From: Fen-1301 sp963786395
Lineage (GTDB): Bacteria; Bacteroidota; Ignavibacteria; Ignavibacteriales; Ignavibacteriaceae
Direction of reading: 5' to 3'
DNA length: 64,000 nt
Assembly: GCA_963786395.1 (NCBI GenBank)
Contig: CAWAZD010000001.1
Coordinates: forward strand, 124,001-188,000
The translations under genes and the position numbers were made by a program. Shown here in pieces: positions 16,630-26,170 of the stretch (position 1 is the first letter of the stretch; every line of letters starts with the position of its first letter). The notes below the pieces were generated by a model that saw only the letters and a program-made list of their open reading frames with translations, ran no database searches and had not been told where the DNA came from.

Positions 16630-18171
16630 ATGATTCCAAAGAAAATAATTCTCCTTATCTTATTATATGCAGCACTGTGTTTTGGTCAGGGATCAACAAT
16701 CGAAGTTATGTGGGGAAAAGAGAAAAAAGATATTCCTGTTTATAACAGACAGGGAACTGTTTATATTCCCATTAGACAGTTTGCCGATTTTCTTGGTGTC
16801 AGCAATAATAAGCTGCAGGGAGAGGAGATGATCAGGTTTCATTTTCCTGAGTATGATCTTATTGTTACATCAAAAAACCCTTACCTGGTTCTCGAATCTA
16901 AAGAAAAAACCCGGGAAGTAATTCAACTCCCAACATCAACATATCTTATAAATAATCAGGTATACATTCCTCTTAAATATTCTCTTAAAGCCCTGGAAAA
17001 AATCCTTGGTGCAAATATTGAATTTAATGAACCGGATAACCTCACAATTGCTGTAAATGAAGTTAAAAAAGATGAACCTAAAATTGATGAACCGGTTGTA
17101 AGGATAAATAAGAATTTCAATTTAACTCTACTCACAATTAATCAGAAAGCAAACGGTACTTTAATCCGTCTCAAATCAAATAAAAAGATACCGTCGTATT
17201 CCAGTTCTTTTAAAGAAGGCGTTCTTAATATTAAATTAAGAAATGTCTCACTCGATCCTGATAAAATTACTACATCAGGAGGGAAGGGTGTAATTAAAGA
17301 AATTAAATCCAGGAATGCAGGTAAGGACGCTGAACTTCAGATAGTTGTTACAAAGGATTATACGGCTAGCGAAGTTCTGAATATCGATAACTCAAATGAC
17401 CTGATGATTACAATTCATAATAAGATATTCTCTTCAAAAGAGAATAGAAATAAAGATAAATGGGATTTTAATGTTATTGTTATTGATGCAGGGCATGGTG
17501 GAAAAGATGCAGGAGCAATTGGTATAAACGGAGTAAGAGAAAAAGATGTTAATCTTGGTGTTGCTCTTAAACTGGGAAAGCTTATTGAAAATAACTTGAA
17601 AGGTGTCAGGGTCGTTTACACCAGACCAAATGACACTTTTATTGAATTGTATAAACGCGGCAAGATTGCTAATGAAAACGGTGGAAAACTATTCATCTCA
17701 ATTCATTGCAACTCTACACCTCAGCGGCCAACAGATGCAACCGGTTTCGAAGTTTATCTCCTCAGACCCGGGCGGACAAAAGAGGCAATTCAAATCGCCG
17801 CCAGGGAAAATGGAGTCATCCAATATGAAGATAATCCGAAACGCTACCAAAGACTGACAGATGAAAATTTTATACTCGTTAGTATGGCTCATTCCTCTTA
17901 CATGAAATATTCTGAAAAGTTCTCTGACTTTCTTAATAAAGAATTTAGCAATGGACTCGATGAAAGTTCCCGCGGAATTAAACAAGCAGGCTTCTATGTT
18001 TTGGTCGGTGCTTCTATGCCCAGCGTCTTAATCGAAACCGGGTTTCTAACAAATCCCCGTGATGCTGCTTTCCTTAAAAGCGATAAAGGTCAAACCAGAA
18101 TCGCAGAATCTGTACTTGCCGCCATTCAAAAATATAAAGATTACTACCAGCAGTTCATCCAATCCGAATAA
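16630..18171 (+). CDS. N-acetylmuramoyl-L-alanine amidase (Amidase_3) with AMIN domain
   Basis: A 513-residue secreted cell-wall hydrolase that cuts the bond between muramic acid and L-alanine. A signal peptide spans residues 1-19. A copper-amine-oxidase-N-like fold follows (about 25-145), then an AMIN-like domain (about 165-265) that targets peptidoglycan or the divisome. The catalytic Amidase_3 domain begins near 283. Its zinc ligands are the His in DAGHGG, Glu in REKD and His in SIHCN. The catalytic Glu is in LIETGFLTN. An insertion between catalytic blocks makes it longer than E. coli AmiC. It likely works in daughter-cell separation. Confidence 0.93.
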   Translation: MIPKKIILLILLYAALCFGQGSTIEVMWGKEKKDIPVYNRQGTVYIPIRQFADFLGVSNNKLQGEEMIRFHFPEYDLIVTSKNPYLVLESKEKTREVIQLPTSTYLINNQVYIPLKYSLKALEKILGANIEFNEPDNLTIAVNEVKKDEPKIDEPVVRINKNFNLTLLTINQKANGTLIRLKSNKKIPSYSSSFKEGVLNIKLRNVSLDPDKITTSGGKGVIKEIKSRNAGKDAELQIVVTKDYTASEVLNIDNSNDLMITIHNKIFSSKENRNKDKWDFNVIVIDAGHGGKDAGAIGINGVREKDVNLGVALKLGKLIENNLKGVRVVYTRPNDTFIELYKRGKIANENGGKLFISIHCNSTPQRPTDATGFEVYLLRPGRTKEAIQIAARENGVIQYEDNPKRYQRLTDENFILVSMAHSSYMKYSEKFSDFLNKEFSNGLDESSRGIKQAGFYVLVGASMPSVLIETGFLTNPRDAAFLKSDKGQTRIAESVLAAIQKYKDYYQQFIQSE

Positions 18172-18187
18172 TTCGAATATTGGTAGT

Positions 18188-18224
18188 CGGGGATCCCTTG
18201 AATTCCTATCCCGGAAGTTTTTTT
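18188..18224 (+). terminator. Probable terminator after the amidase
   Basis: CGGGGAT (18188-18194) / ATCCCGG (18208-18214) with one mismatch, then a run of seven T at 18218-18224. It touches the end of the convergent gene. Confidence 0.5.
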
Positions 18225-19083
18225 ATTTTTCACCATTATAAAAGGGGGATAAAGGGGGTTGTTTTTCCTTTCTATCATCCTCTTTTTCAATTGCTACATT
18301 AGAAAAAAGAACTGGAGAAATATTATAACATTCAAGCGAAGACGAAACGCCTTCTGTTGAATAATAATATAATATCCTGCCCCCGCTTGTTTCTACAACC
18401 AATGTAAAATACAGCATGCATTCATTATATTTTTTAAGAATTGCCCGCTCTTCATCAGAAATAGCCAGATTTATCTCTAGTGTTTCGGAAGGAATAAATT
18501 TATCTATATGACTCCATTTTGGAAATAATTCAAATCTTTTATCTCCCCGCTCCTTTGGATTGTATGGACATATTATTGCCGCCGCTGTTATTGCTTTATC
18601 CTTTAACTTAAATTTAGGATCATTATAATCTTTAAAGAAAACTTTTATGATTAACTCATCTGAAAGTAGATTAGCATTGAATGTAGGTAGGGTTCTCTTA
18701 TTTGCAGGAACTATTAAATTCTTTTCTGATGGACGTTCAAGTAATGGGCTAATCCTTTTGTTGGCTGCCATTATTTTATTAAATGCTGATGCCTTTCCCG
18801 CATATTCTCTGTCTAAACTATCCTTCCCGATGCTAGCCTTATCTGACTTCCGGAAATATGAAGTTCTCCATATTTTATGAAGCACAGGAATTTTATTTAC
18901 GCTGCTCGCAAATGATGCTACTACTGCATGCTTTTTCTGCGCTCTTATTACCGCTGAAGATCGTAACTCACCAACATCTTCTTTCTCTTTGTCCCTGTAT
19001 ACGACTCTTCCATTAATTATAACCGTCAATCCCGTTAACTTTCCCCTGAATTCAATTGTTGTCCCATCAAGTGGTTCCACCAT
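18223..19083 (-). CDS. Hypothetical protein, unknown function
   Basis: A 286-residue soluble, lysine-rich protein without signal peptide or membrane helix. The N-terminus (GKLTGLTVIINGRVVYRDK) looks like a short beta-hairpin 'G...V..NG..V.R' opening. It is followed by a helical part with IPVLHKIWR and AFNKIMAANKR. This order loosely recalls DUF6266-type Bacteroidota proteins, but I would not assign it. The C-terminal half is beta-rich. Convergent with the amidase and isolated from other genes by 600 bases of non-coding DNA upstream. Confidence 0.6.
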   Translation of the reverse strand: MVEPLDGTTIEFRGKLTGLTVIINGRVVYRDKEKEDVGELRSSAVIRAQKKHAVVASFASSVNKIPVLHKIWRTSYFRKSDKASIGKDSLDREYAGKASAFNKIMAANKRISPLLERPSEKNLIVPANKRTLPTFNANLLSDELIIKVFFKDYNDPKFKLKDKAITAAAIICPYNPKERGDKRFELFPKWSHIDKFIPSETLEINLAISDEERAILKKYNECMLYFTLVVETSGGRILYYYSTEGVSSSLECYNISPVLFSNVAIEKEDDRKEKQPPLSPFYNGEK

Positions 19084-19270
19084 GACCCAACCTCATGTTT
19101 ATGACAAATAATAAAACAGTTAAACCCTTTTGATATATACAATTATAAGAAATTATTTCCAAAATAGCATTTCAAATCATTTCATTTAGAAACTATGAAA
19201 TGCCGCTTTGCAGGCAGTTAATGTTTAGTTCTGCTTTACTACTGCCTTCTACGGGGTTTGAACTTGTTTT

Positions 19271-19310
19271 AGCGTGCTTTAGCGTTCGAAAGCGTGCTTT
19301 AGCGTGCAGA
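19271..19310. repeat. Four tandem 10-bp repeats (AGCGTxCxxx)
   Basis: AGCGTGCTTT, AGCGTTCGAA, AGCGTGCTTT, AGCGTGCAGA, in one helical-turn phase. A C6-TC-G7 hairpin follows at once. Confidence 0.8.
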
Positions 19311-19441
19311 ACACCCCCCTCGGGGGGGAAACATCCATTCACAAGACCAATTCAATTTTCCAATAATCTATTATTCCAATAATCCATTCCTCCAATTTTC
19401 TCTCCGCTAATCATAATATATGTCAACTTACCCCAGATCAC

Positions 19442-19472
19442 TTGACAAACGGGTCTGTTTACCGTACATTTG
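19442..19472 (+). promoter_or_regulatory. Promoter of the TetR/RND locus
   Basis: TTGACA (19442-19447), 17 bases, TACATTTG (19465-19472). It fits both the general -35/-10 consensus and the Bacteroidota -7 box TAnnTTTG. It lies 220 bases before the TetR start. An inverted repeat, ACCGT...GGAAAC / GTTTCC-ACGGT (19460-19503), overlaps its downstream end. Confidence 0.6.
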
Positions 19473-19551
19473 GAAACCTCAAAAACACTTATAGTTTCCA
19501 CGGTATATATTGAATTAAGTGGACTCCCACTAAAAAAGGGACACTATATCC

Positions 19552-19582
19552 ACGTAAGTATTTATTATTAAATGACTTACGT
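19552..19582. promoter_or_regulatory. Candidate operator: inverted repeat ACGTAAGT/ACTTACGT
   Basis: Perfect 8-bp arms at 19552-19559 and 19575-19582 separated by 15 bases, between the promoter and the TetR gene. The size is suitable for a TetR-dimer site; binding is inference. Confidence 0.4.
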
Positions 19583-19691
19583 CAAAAATTACTCAAATTA
19601 AAGTAATTTTGATTCTGGATCGTATTTATTATTGTCTGGTTAAGGAAACTAAAGAAACCGGAAAAGTAGTTTGAGGGTATTATTCCCTTAT

Positions 19692-20336
19692 ATGGAGAAA
19701 AAATTGGAAGACGTAGAAATTAAAGTAAGAATACTTAAAAAAGCCGAAGAGATGTTTAGTCAATTTGGTTTTTCAAGGGTAACCATGGAAGAAATAGCTG
19801 CCGATCTCGGAATGAGTAAAAAAACTCTTTACAAATTCTTTCCGGGAAAAGAACAACTTCTTAGAGAAATGATCTCCAGTAAAAAATGCGACTTTGAAGA
19901 TTATGTTCTAAAACTCTGGAGCAATAATGAGCTTTCATTTGTCGAGAAACTTAAAATTCTAATGAATTATATCGGTCAGAATAACTCTTCTTTTAGAGGA
20001 CCCTTAGCTCATGACCTCCAGAAAAATTTCCCCCTTATATGGGAAGAAATAAATGAATCAAGAAAAACGCATTCTCTAGCAAAATTTAACTTGCTTATGA
20101 AAGAAGGAATTGAAAAAGGTGTATTCAGAAATGATATTGACCAGCAGATATTGTTTCTCATTTTTATGAATTCAATCCAGGGAGCCCTTAATCCCGAAGT
20201 CCTTTCGCAGCTCCCGGTTACGGGAAATCAAGTGTTTGAGTCTATCGTTAAAGTTTTTCTTGAAGGCGTTTTCACAGAAGAAGGGCGTAATACTTTTATG
20301 CGCATTAAACATGAAGAACAAAAAGTTGCAAATTAG
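19692..20336 (+). CDS. TetR/AcrR-family transcriptional regulator
   Basis: A 214-residue regulator. The N-terminal helix-turn-helix spans about residues 10-56 (AEEMFSQFGFSRVTMEEIAADLGMSKKTLYKFF with family-typical spacing). The C-terminal helical domain would bind a ligand and dimerise. The frame extends seven codons upstream to a TTG, but the ATG at 19692 (MEKKLED) begins the family-like part and is preferred. The gene lies 130 bases before a TolC-adaptor-RND pump set in the same direction, the usual order for a local efflux repressor. Palindromes in its upstream region may be its operator. Confidence 0.9.
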   Translation: MEKKLEDVEIKVRILKKAEEMFSQFGFSRVTMEEIAADLGMSKKTLYKFFPGKEQLLREMISSKKCDFEDYVLKLWSNNELSFVEKLKILMNYIGQNNSSFRGPLAHDLQKNFPLIWEEINESRKTHSLAKFNLLMKEGIEKGVFRNDIDQQILFLIFMNSIQGALNPEVLSQLPVTGNQVFESIVKVFLEGVFTEEGRNTFMRIKHEEQKVAN

Positions 20337-20355
20337 ACTAAAGCTATAATTGTCA

Positions 20356-20375
20356 TTCCCGCGGAGGCGGGAATC
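20356..20375. repeat. GCGGGAAT hairpin repeat
   Basis: ATTCCCGC-GGAG-GCGGGAAT between the TetR and TolC genes, similar to 11759-11778. Confidence 0.65.
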
Positions 20376-20465
20376 AATGCTGGCTTATTTATCCTGAACC
20401 GTAATGTCGGTAGGGATATTTAATAAAACTATTAAATCATATAAAAAAATTAGGAGCAATACCTG

Positions 20466-21806
20466 ATGAATGTCAGACTTTCAAAATATTTACTGTTGTT
20501 GTTGATCGGTGGTCTGTTTACAATTTCCACATCAGCTCAGGATGTTCAAAAACTTTCTGTTGAGGAAACAGTTCAGATTGGACTTAAAAACAGTCACCTG
20601 CTTCACTCATCTATGGAAAAAGTTAAAAATGCTAAAGCCAGGTTGAGTGAATTAAAAACCAACTTGTGGCCGTCTCTTCAATTTCAGGGCTTGTATACAA
20701 GATTAAGTCCAATTGACCCGGCTGTTTTTGACCTTCCGCCCGCATTAGGTGGACCCGTTGTAATATCCCCTTCAATTGTTAATAATTACTCTGCAAAATT
20801 AACCCTGCAGCAGCCCCTGTTTACAGGGTTCAAATTAAGTAGCAGTGTAGATATGGCTGAATATAACTCTCAGGCGCAAAAGGAGGATTATAATACAGAT
20901 GAGCACAATTTAATCTTTAATGTTAAAAATGCTTATTGGAATTTATATAAGGCCTATCAGTTAAAAACTGTTGTCGATGAAAATGTTAACCAGATTAAAG
21001 CTCACCTTGATGATGTAACTAATTTGTTCAACCAGGGTATGGCAACAAAAAATGATGTTCTTAAAATCCAGGTGCAGCTTGGAAATATTCAGGTCAACCA
21101 GATTGATGCTAATAATAATGTTAAAATTTCAATGATAAATCTTAACAATTTATTAGGTCTTCCTCTTTCAACACAGATTGAACCTATAGAAAAAGTTAAT
21201 CCCCAGGTTGAAATTCTTAACAACATTGACTTCTTTGTTAACAAATCTTATTCAAACAGACCTGAACTAAAAGGAATGGATTACAGAATAAAAGCAGGCG
21301 AAAGCAGTGTTACTTTGGCTCAATCAGGATGGTACCCTCAGGTAGCCCTGGTTGGAGATTATCTTTCCGCAAGACCCAATCAAAGAGTTTTCCCTTCAGT
21401 AGATCAGTTCAGATCGACATGGGATGTGAATTTATCAGTCTCAGTTAATATCTGGAATTGGCTGGCCACAAAAGATCAGACAGATCAGGCAGAAACTCAA
21501 TTAGAACAGGCAAAGGATTCTTACAAAATTGTTAAAGATAATATCACCCTTGAAGTAACTCAGGTGTACCTGAATATACTTCAGGCAAAAGAGAAAATGA
21601 TTGTTGCCTCAAATAACGTTGGCCAGGCGGACGAGAATTACAGAACGGCTGACGATAAATTCAAGAATGGTTTAATACTGAATTCTGAACTTCTTGATGC
21701 AGAAGTTGCATTGCTTACCGCAAGGACTAGCTATGTGCAGAGTCAGGTGGATTATGAAGTCGCTAAGGCTCAGCTTGAAAAATCATCCGGTGAATTAATT
21801 AAATAA
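20466..21806 (+). CDS. TolC-family outer-membrane efflux protein of the RND set
   Basis: A 446-residue outer-membrane channel protein with signal peptide (residues 1-24, ending STSAQ). Two OEP coiled-coil repeats follow. The segment NLNNLLGLPLSTQIEP marks the end of the first repeat and NGLILNSELLDAEVALLTART that of the second. A ribosome site (AGGAG) lies 7 bases upstream. It is the first gene of the pump set, 37 bases before the adaptor. It gives the exit duct for the RND pump at 22912 and is separate from the TolC at 6345. Confidence 0.93.
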   Translation: MNVRLSKYLLLLLIGGLFTISTSAQDVQKLSVEETVQIGLKNSHLLHSSMEKVKNAKARLSELKTNLWPSLQFQGLYTRLSPIDPAVFDLPPALGGPVVISPSIVNNYSAKLTLQQPLFTGFKLSSSVDMAEYNSQAQKEDYNTDEHNLIFNVKNAYWNLYKAYQLKTVVDENVNQIKAHLDDVTNLFNQGMATKNDVLKIQVQLGNIQVNQIDANNNVKISMINLNNLLGLPLSTQIEPIEKVNPQVEILNNIDFFVNKSYSNRPELKGMDYRIKAGESSVTLAQSGWYPQVALVGDYLSARPNQRVFPSVDQFRSTWDVNLSVSVNIWNWLATKDQTDQAETQLEQAKDSYKIVKDNITLEVTQVYLNILQAKEKMIVASNNVGQADENYRTADDKFKNGLILNSELLDAEVALLTARTSYVQSQVDYEVAKAQLEKSSGELIK

Positions 21807-21843
21807 AGAAATTAATAAAGAAATTAAAATTACAGAGGTATAA

Positions 21844-22893
21844 ATGAAACGAATAAAAATAATCGGTGTACTTGTAATTGTTATAAGTATAATAGTTGGC
21901 ATGCTGCTGCACAATAAATCTTTGATGGCAGCTAAATCTAAAAACGAAAAAATAGAAGCTTACCCGGTAACTGTTGCTGAAATAGGTTTTCAAAACGTAA
22001 CTAATAATCTTGAACTTGTCGGAACCATTACAGCTAATAATGATGTCGCAATAGTCTCGGAAGCTCAGGGAAGAGTTGTAAAAGTTATGACCCAGGTCGG
22101 TGATTTCAAACAGGCAGGATCGGTTTTATTTCAGCTCGATGATGAACTGAAATATGAATCTTTTAAAACCGCTGACGTTAACTTCCAGAAAGCAAAGAAG
22201 GATTTCGACAGATATGAGGCGCTATATAAAAATAAATCTGTTACCGATGCCCAGTATGAACAGGCAAAGCTTGCTGCCCAGGCTGCTGAATCTCAATACG
22301 TTTTGGCGAAAAGAGAATATAATGATACAAAAGTAACTACACCTATTTCAGGATTTGTTTCCGCCCGGTTAGTTGACCAGGGAAATTTCGTCACTAAAAA
22401 TACTGTCGTTGCAAATGTAGTAGATATTTCAAAGTTAAAAGTTAAACTGAACGTTGCAGAAAAAGATGCATTCAGATTAAAACCCGGTGATAATGTTGAA
22501 GTTAGAACTGATGTTTATCAAGGTTATGTTTTTAGTGGTAAGATTAGTTTTATAAGTTCTAAAGGAGATGAAGCTCATACATATCCGGTTGAAATTACAT
22601 TATCTAATCCAAAGGACCATCCTTTGAAGTCAGGTATGTTTGGCAGGATTGCTTTTACATCAATAAAGAACAGTGAGCTTTTAGTTATGCCCCGGGAAGC
22701 TTTGATAGGTAGTGTTAAAGATGCTAAGGTATTTACTATCGAAAACGGAATCGCGAAACTTCACTCTGTAATATTGGGTAATGCATTTGAAAACCAAATT
22801 GAAGTAAAAGACGGTCTGAAATCCGGTGATAAAATCGTTGTGAATGGACAGAACAACCTGCAGGACAATGATAAAGTTGTAGTAAGAAATTAA
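21844..22893 (+). CDS. RND efflux periplasmic adaptor (HlyD/AcrA type)
   Basis: A 349-residue membrane-fusion protein. An N-terminal anchor helix (about 5-24) is followed by the first lipoyl half (about 60-90) and a short coiled-coil hairpin. The second lipoyl half is NDTKVTTPISGFVSARLVD (about 160-178). A beta-barrel and membrane-proximal domain (ending GDKIVVNGQNNLQDNDKVV) complete it. It is short but complete for the family. Located between the TolC and pump genes with gaps of 37 and 18 bases, hence one operon. Confidence 0.93.
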   Translation: MKRIKIIGVLVIVISIIVGMLLHNKSLMAAKSKNEKIEAYPVTVAEIGFQNVTNNLELVGTITANNDVAIVSEAQGRVVKVMTQVGDFKQAGSVLFQLDDELKYESFKTADVNFQKAKKDFDRYEALYKNKSVTDAQYEQAKLAAQAAESQYVLAKREYNDTKVTTPISGFVSARLVDQGNFVTKNTVVANVVDISKLKVKLNVAEKDAFRLKPGDNVEVRTDVYQGYVFSGKISFISSKGDEAHTYPVEITLSNPKDHPLKSGMFGRIAFTSIKNSELLVMPREALIGSVKDAKVFTIENGIAKLHSVILGNAFENQIEVKDGLKSGDKIVVNGQNNLQDNDKVVVRN

Positions 22894-22911
22894 CTTAGGA
22901 GTTTTAATAAA

Positions 22912-25900
22912 ATGACAATTACTGAATTATCGATTAAACGACCCACTCTGGTGGTAGTGTTCTTTTCGGCGCTGATAATTCTGGGTATATACAGCTTTAC
23001 TAAACTGAACTATGAGCTGCTTCCCAAAATTACACCCCCGGTTATTACTATTGCAACAATCTATCCGGGCGCCTCACCAAATGAAGTGGAAACTTCTGTA
23101 ACAAAACCAATTGAAGATGCAATATCAACTCTTGACCAGATTGATGCTATTACGTCAACTTCTTCTGAAGGAATCTCATTTGTTACAATTACATTTCTGC
23201 AGGCAGCTGATGTAAATATTGAACTGGAGAATGCTCAGAGAAGAGTTAACACAATCCTTGCAACTCTTCCTTCTGATTCTAAAGCTCCAACAATTTCCAA
23301 ATTCGCTCTTGACGAATTACCTGTTCTTAGAATGGGACTTACAAGTAATCTTCCTTCGAGGGATTTCTATCAGTTTATCACTGACAGAATTCAACCCCGG
23401 CTTGCAAAGATTGCCGGCGTAGGACAGATTACCCTTATCGGTGGAGATGAAAGAGAAATCAGGGTTAATCTTGATGCTGATAAAATTCAATCTTATGGAC
23501 TCTCTATTCTTCAGGTTACACAGGCTATTAAAGCTTCTAATCTTGATTTTCCAACAGGGAAAATTGAGAATTCAAAAGAACAATTAATTGTTAGAGTTGC
23601 CGGGAAATTTAATTCCGTTGATATCCTCAGGAATCTTGTAATTGCAAAGTCAAAACAGGGCGGGGATATTAAACTTTCCGATCTGGCTGAAGTTCAGGAT
23701 GGACAGAAAGATTATACTAATCTTAGCAGAATCAATGGTGTAACTTCTGTTGGAGTTATTGTTACAAAACAATCTGACGCGAATTCTGTTGAAGTAAGTA
23801 AGCTTGTACGAAAAGAAATTACAAAAACTGAATCCGATTACAAAGCACAGAATGTGAAATTTGATATAGCTGAAGACGGCTCATTATATACTATTGATGC
23901 CGCTAATGCTGTAAAGGAAGATCTCTTGCTCGCAGTTTGTCTTGTGGCTTTAGTTATGTTCCTCTTTTTACATAATATCAGGAACTCATTCATAATAATG
24001 CTGGCAATCCCGACTTCACTTATTTCTACTTTCCTTGTAATGTATGCTTTTGGATTTACACTTAACCTGATGACATTATTGGGACTTTCGCTTGTGGTTG
24101 GTATCCTTGTTGATGATTCCATTGTGGTGTTGGAAAACATTTACCATCATCTTGAAAAAGGTGAGAAACCACGGGATGCAGCCCTGAATGGGCGAAACGA
24201 AATCGGATTTGCCGCGCTGGCTATTACGATGGTTGATGTAGTTGTATTTGTTCCTTTGGCTGTTACTGGCGGTCTTGTGGGAAATATCCTGCGCGAGTTT
24301 GCCATTGTGGTTGTTATCTCAACTCTTCTTAGCTTGCTTGTTTCATTTACTGTTACACCATTGCTTGCTTCAAGAATAAGCAGACTCGAAAAATTGACCA
24401 ACAGGACTATTATCGGAAAGTTTGCAATCTGGTTTGAAAAACAATTTAAAAAGATTACTGCCAATTATCTTGATATCCTTAGGTGGTCTCTTAATAACAG
24501 ATGGAAAGTTGTTGTAGTTACATTACTTTTATTTGTTGCCTCCTTTGCTTTGTTACCTGCAGGATTTATCGGGTTTGAATTTATGACCCAGACTGATCGT
24601 GGAGAATTTGCTGTAATTTTGGAAATGCCCTCAGGATCTTCTCTCGAAAACACAAATTTCCTGACTCAAGATATTGAAAAGAAAATTAGTTCAATGCCTG
24701 AAGTAAGGAAAGTTTTCGTGAACGTCGGTGCGGCAAATGAAGGGTTGGTTGGGCAGTCATCAAATAATATCTCTGAGCTCAATGTTACTTTGAGTGCAAA
24801 AACAGAAAGAAAAAAATCAACAGATGATATTGGTGAAGAGATTAAAGAATATGTTCAAAAGATACCGGGAATTAAAGTTCACGTTAATCCCATCGGTATT
24901 TTTGGTACAGCTAACCAGGCGCCTATTCAATTGATTGTTAACGGACCAAGCCGTGAAGATGTTATGAAAAGTGCCAATATCATTCAGGGATTTGTGAAAA
25001 ATATTCCCGGCACTTCTGATGTACGATTGTCATCTGAAGATGGAAAACCTGAAACCCGAGTTGAGATTGATAGGGAGAAACTTGCGTCTTTTGGTTTATC
25101 TATAGCAGAAGTCGGAAGTGCTTTGCGTGTTGCTTTAACCGGTGATGATGATTCGAAATACAGAGATGGAAATAATGAATACGATATCAGGATTGTTCTT
25201 GACAAATTCGACCGCTCAAGTATAAGTGATCTTAACAGACTTACTTTTAACAACAGCCGTGGTCAGTCAATCCAGCTTCAGCAGTTTGCAAGTATTTACC
25301 AAACTACCGGTCCGACAAAACTTCAGCGCAGAGACAAAATAAATGCCGTCGTTGTTTCCTCCCAGGTTATCGGAAGACCCAGCGGCAGCATAGGTAATGA
25401 TATTAAAAAAGAAATGGCAAAAGCAAAACTCCCCGCCGGAGTGCAGATCTCATATGAGGGTGACTTGAAAAACCAGGCAGATGGATTCGGCAGTCTTGGG
25501 CTGGCAATGCTCGCAGCCATTTTATTTGTTTACATGGTAATGGTTGCACTATATGATTCATACCTTTATCCATTTGTGGTTTTATTTTCTATTCCAGTGG
25601 CAATGGTTGGAGCACTTCTGGCACTTGCTCTAACTATGAAAGCATTAAGTATTTTTTCAATTCTTGGAATAATCATGCTTGTAGGGCTGGTCGGAAAAAA
25701 TGCCATTCTTCTTGTAGATAGAACAAACCAGATGCGTTTAAGTGGTATGAATACATTTGATGCACTTATGGAAGCCGGTCAATCAAGAATAAGACCAATT
25801 GTTATGACAACTGTTTCAATGATTATCGGTATGTCGCCTATCGCTCTTTCTTCAAGTTCCGGTTCTGAATGGAAATCCGGTCTTGCCTGGGCACTTATTG

Positions 25901-26067
25901 GTGGACTAACAAGTTCGATGTTCCTTACGCTTATTCTCGTTCCTGTGGTATACTTAAAATTTGAAATGTGGAAAGAATCAATTCCTTTATTCTTCAAAAA
26001 ACATTTCGGAAAGAAAGTTAAAGAAGAAGTTCAGATCCCCGTGGAATCAGTGCTCCAGGAAGATTAA
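22912..26067 (+). CDS. RND-family inner-membrane efflux pump (HAE1/AcrB type)
   Basis: A 1051-residue proton-driven pump with 12 membrane helices and two large periplasmic loops (about 35-340 and 560-870). The proton-relay pair is in GLSLVVGILVDDSIVVLENI (about 390-409, Asp-Asp). The beta-hairpin PGASPNEVE near residue 50 and the matching C-terminal half confirm full length. It is expected to form a trimer with the adaptor and TolC encoded just upstream. It probably exports lipophilic compounds; the divalent-metal type is less likely given the sequence. Substrate unknown. Confidence 0.95.
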   Translation: MTITELSIKRPTLVVVFFSALIILGIYSFTKLNYELLPKITPPVITIATIYPGASPNEVETSVTKPIEDAISTLDQIDAITSTSSEGISFVTITFLQAADVNIELENAQRRVNTILATLPSDSKAPTISKFALDELPVLRMGLTSNLPSRDFYQFITDRIQPRLAKIAGVGQITLIGGDEREIRVNLDADKIQSYGLSILQVTQAIKASNLDFPTGKIENSKEQLIVRVAGKFNSVDILRNLVIAKSKQGGDIKLSDLAEVQDGQKDYTNLSRINGVTSVGVIVTKQSDANSVEVSKLVRKEITKTESDYKAQNVKFDIAEDGSLYTIDAANAVKEDLLLAVCLVALVMFLFLHNIRNSFIIMLAIPTSLISTFLVMYAFGFTLNLMTLLGLSLVVGILVDDSIVVLENIYHHLEKGEKPRDAALNGRNEIGFAALAITMVDVVVFVPLAVTGGLVGNILREFAIVVVISTLLSLLVSFTVTPLLASRISRLEKLTNRTIIGKFAIWFEKQFKKITANYLDILRWSLNNRWKVVVVTLLLFVASFALLPAGFIGFEFMTQTDRGEFAVILEMPSGSSLENTNFLTQDIEKKISSMPEVRKVFVNVGAANEGLVGQSSNNISELNVTLSAKTERKKSTDDIGEEIKEYVQKIPGIKVHVNPIGIFGTANQAPIQLIVNGPSREDVMKSANIIQGFVKNIPGTSDVRLSSEDGKPETRVEIDREKLASFGLSIAEVGSALRVALTGDDDSKYRDGNNEYDIRIVLDKFDRSSISDLNRLTFNNSRGQSIQLQQFASIYQTTGPTKLQRRDKINAVVVSSQVIGRPSGSIGNDIKKEMAKAKLPAGVQISYEGDLKNQADGFGSLGLAMLAAILFVYMVMVALYDSYLYPFVVLFSIPVAMVGALLALALTMKALSIFSILGIIMLVGLVGKNAILLVDRTNQMRLSGMNTFDALMEAGQSRIRPIVMTTVSMIIGMSPIALSSSSGSEWKSGLAWALIGGLTSSMFLTLILVPVVYLKFEMWKESIPLFFKKHFGKKVKEEVQIPVESVLQED

Positions 26068-26076
26068 AGTTACTGA

Positions 26077-26102
26077 GCTGTCGGGGACCATTCCCCGACA
26101 GC
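26077..26102 (+). terminator. Hairpin ending the RND operon (family A palindrome, inverted copy)
   Basis: GCTGTCGGGGA-CCAT-TCCCCGACAGC followed by ATTTTTA, nine bases past the stop. The core is the reverse complement of the palindrome at 4331 and 11672, so a dispersed repeat appears to serve as terminator. Confidence 0.7.
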
Positions 26103-26170
26103 ATTTTTACCCTAATCTCCTGAATCCTTCAAACAAATCCAGCATCTAACCATGAAAAAAAGGATGTTTT

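Larger units (their letters stand above)
19084..19691. other. Intergenic region with phased repeats and regulatory palindromes
   Basis: No gene. It holds four 10-base repeats (19271-19310), a C6-TC-G7 hairpin (19314-19328), a consensus promoter (19442-19472) and two inverted repeats before the TetR gene, each listed separately. Confidence 0.6.

Noticed and set aside
19671..19691. TTG start for the TetR gene
   Set aside because: The extra seven residues are outside the family region and the ATG at 19692 is a better start.
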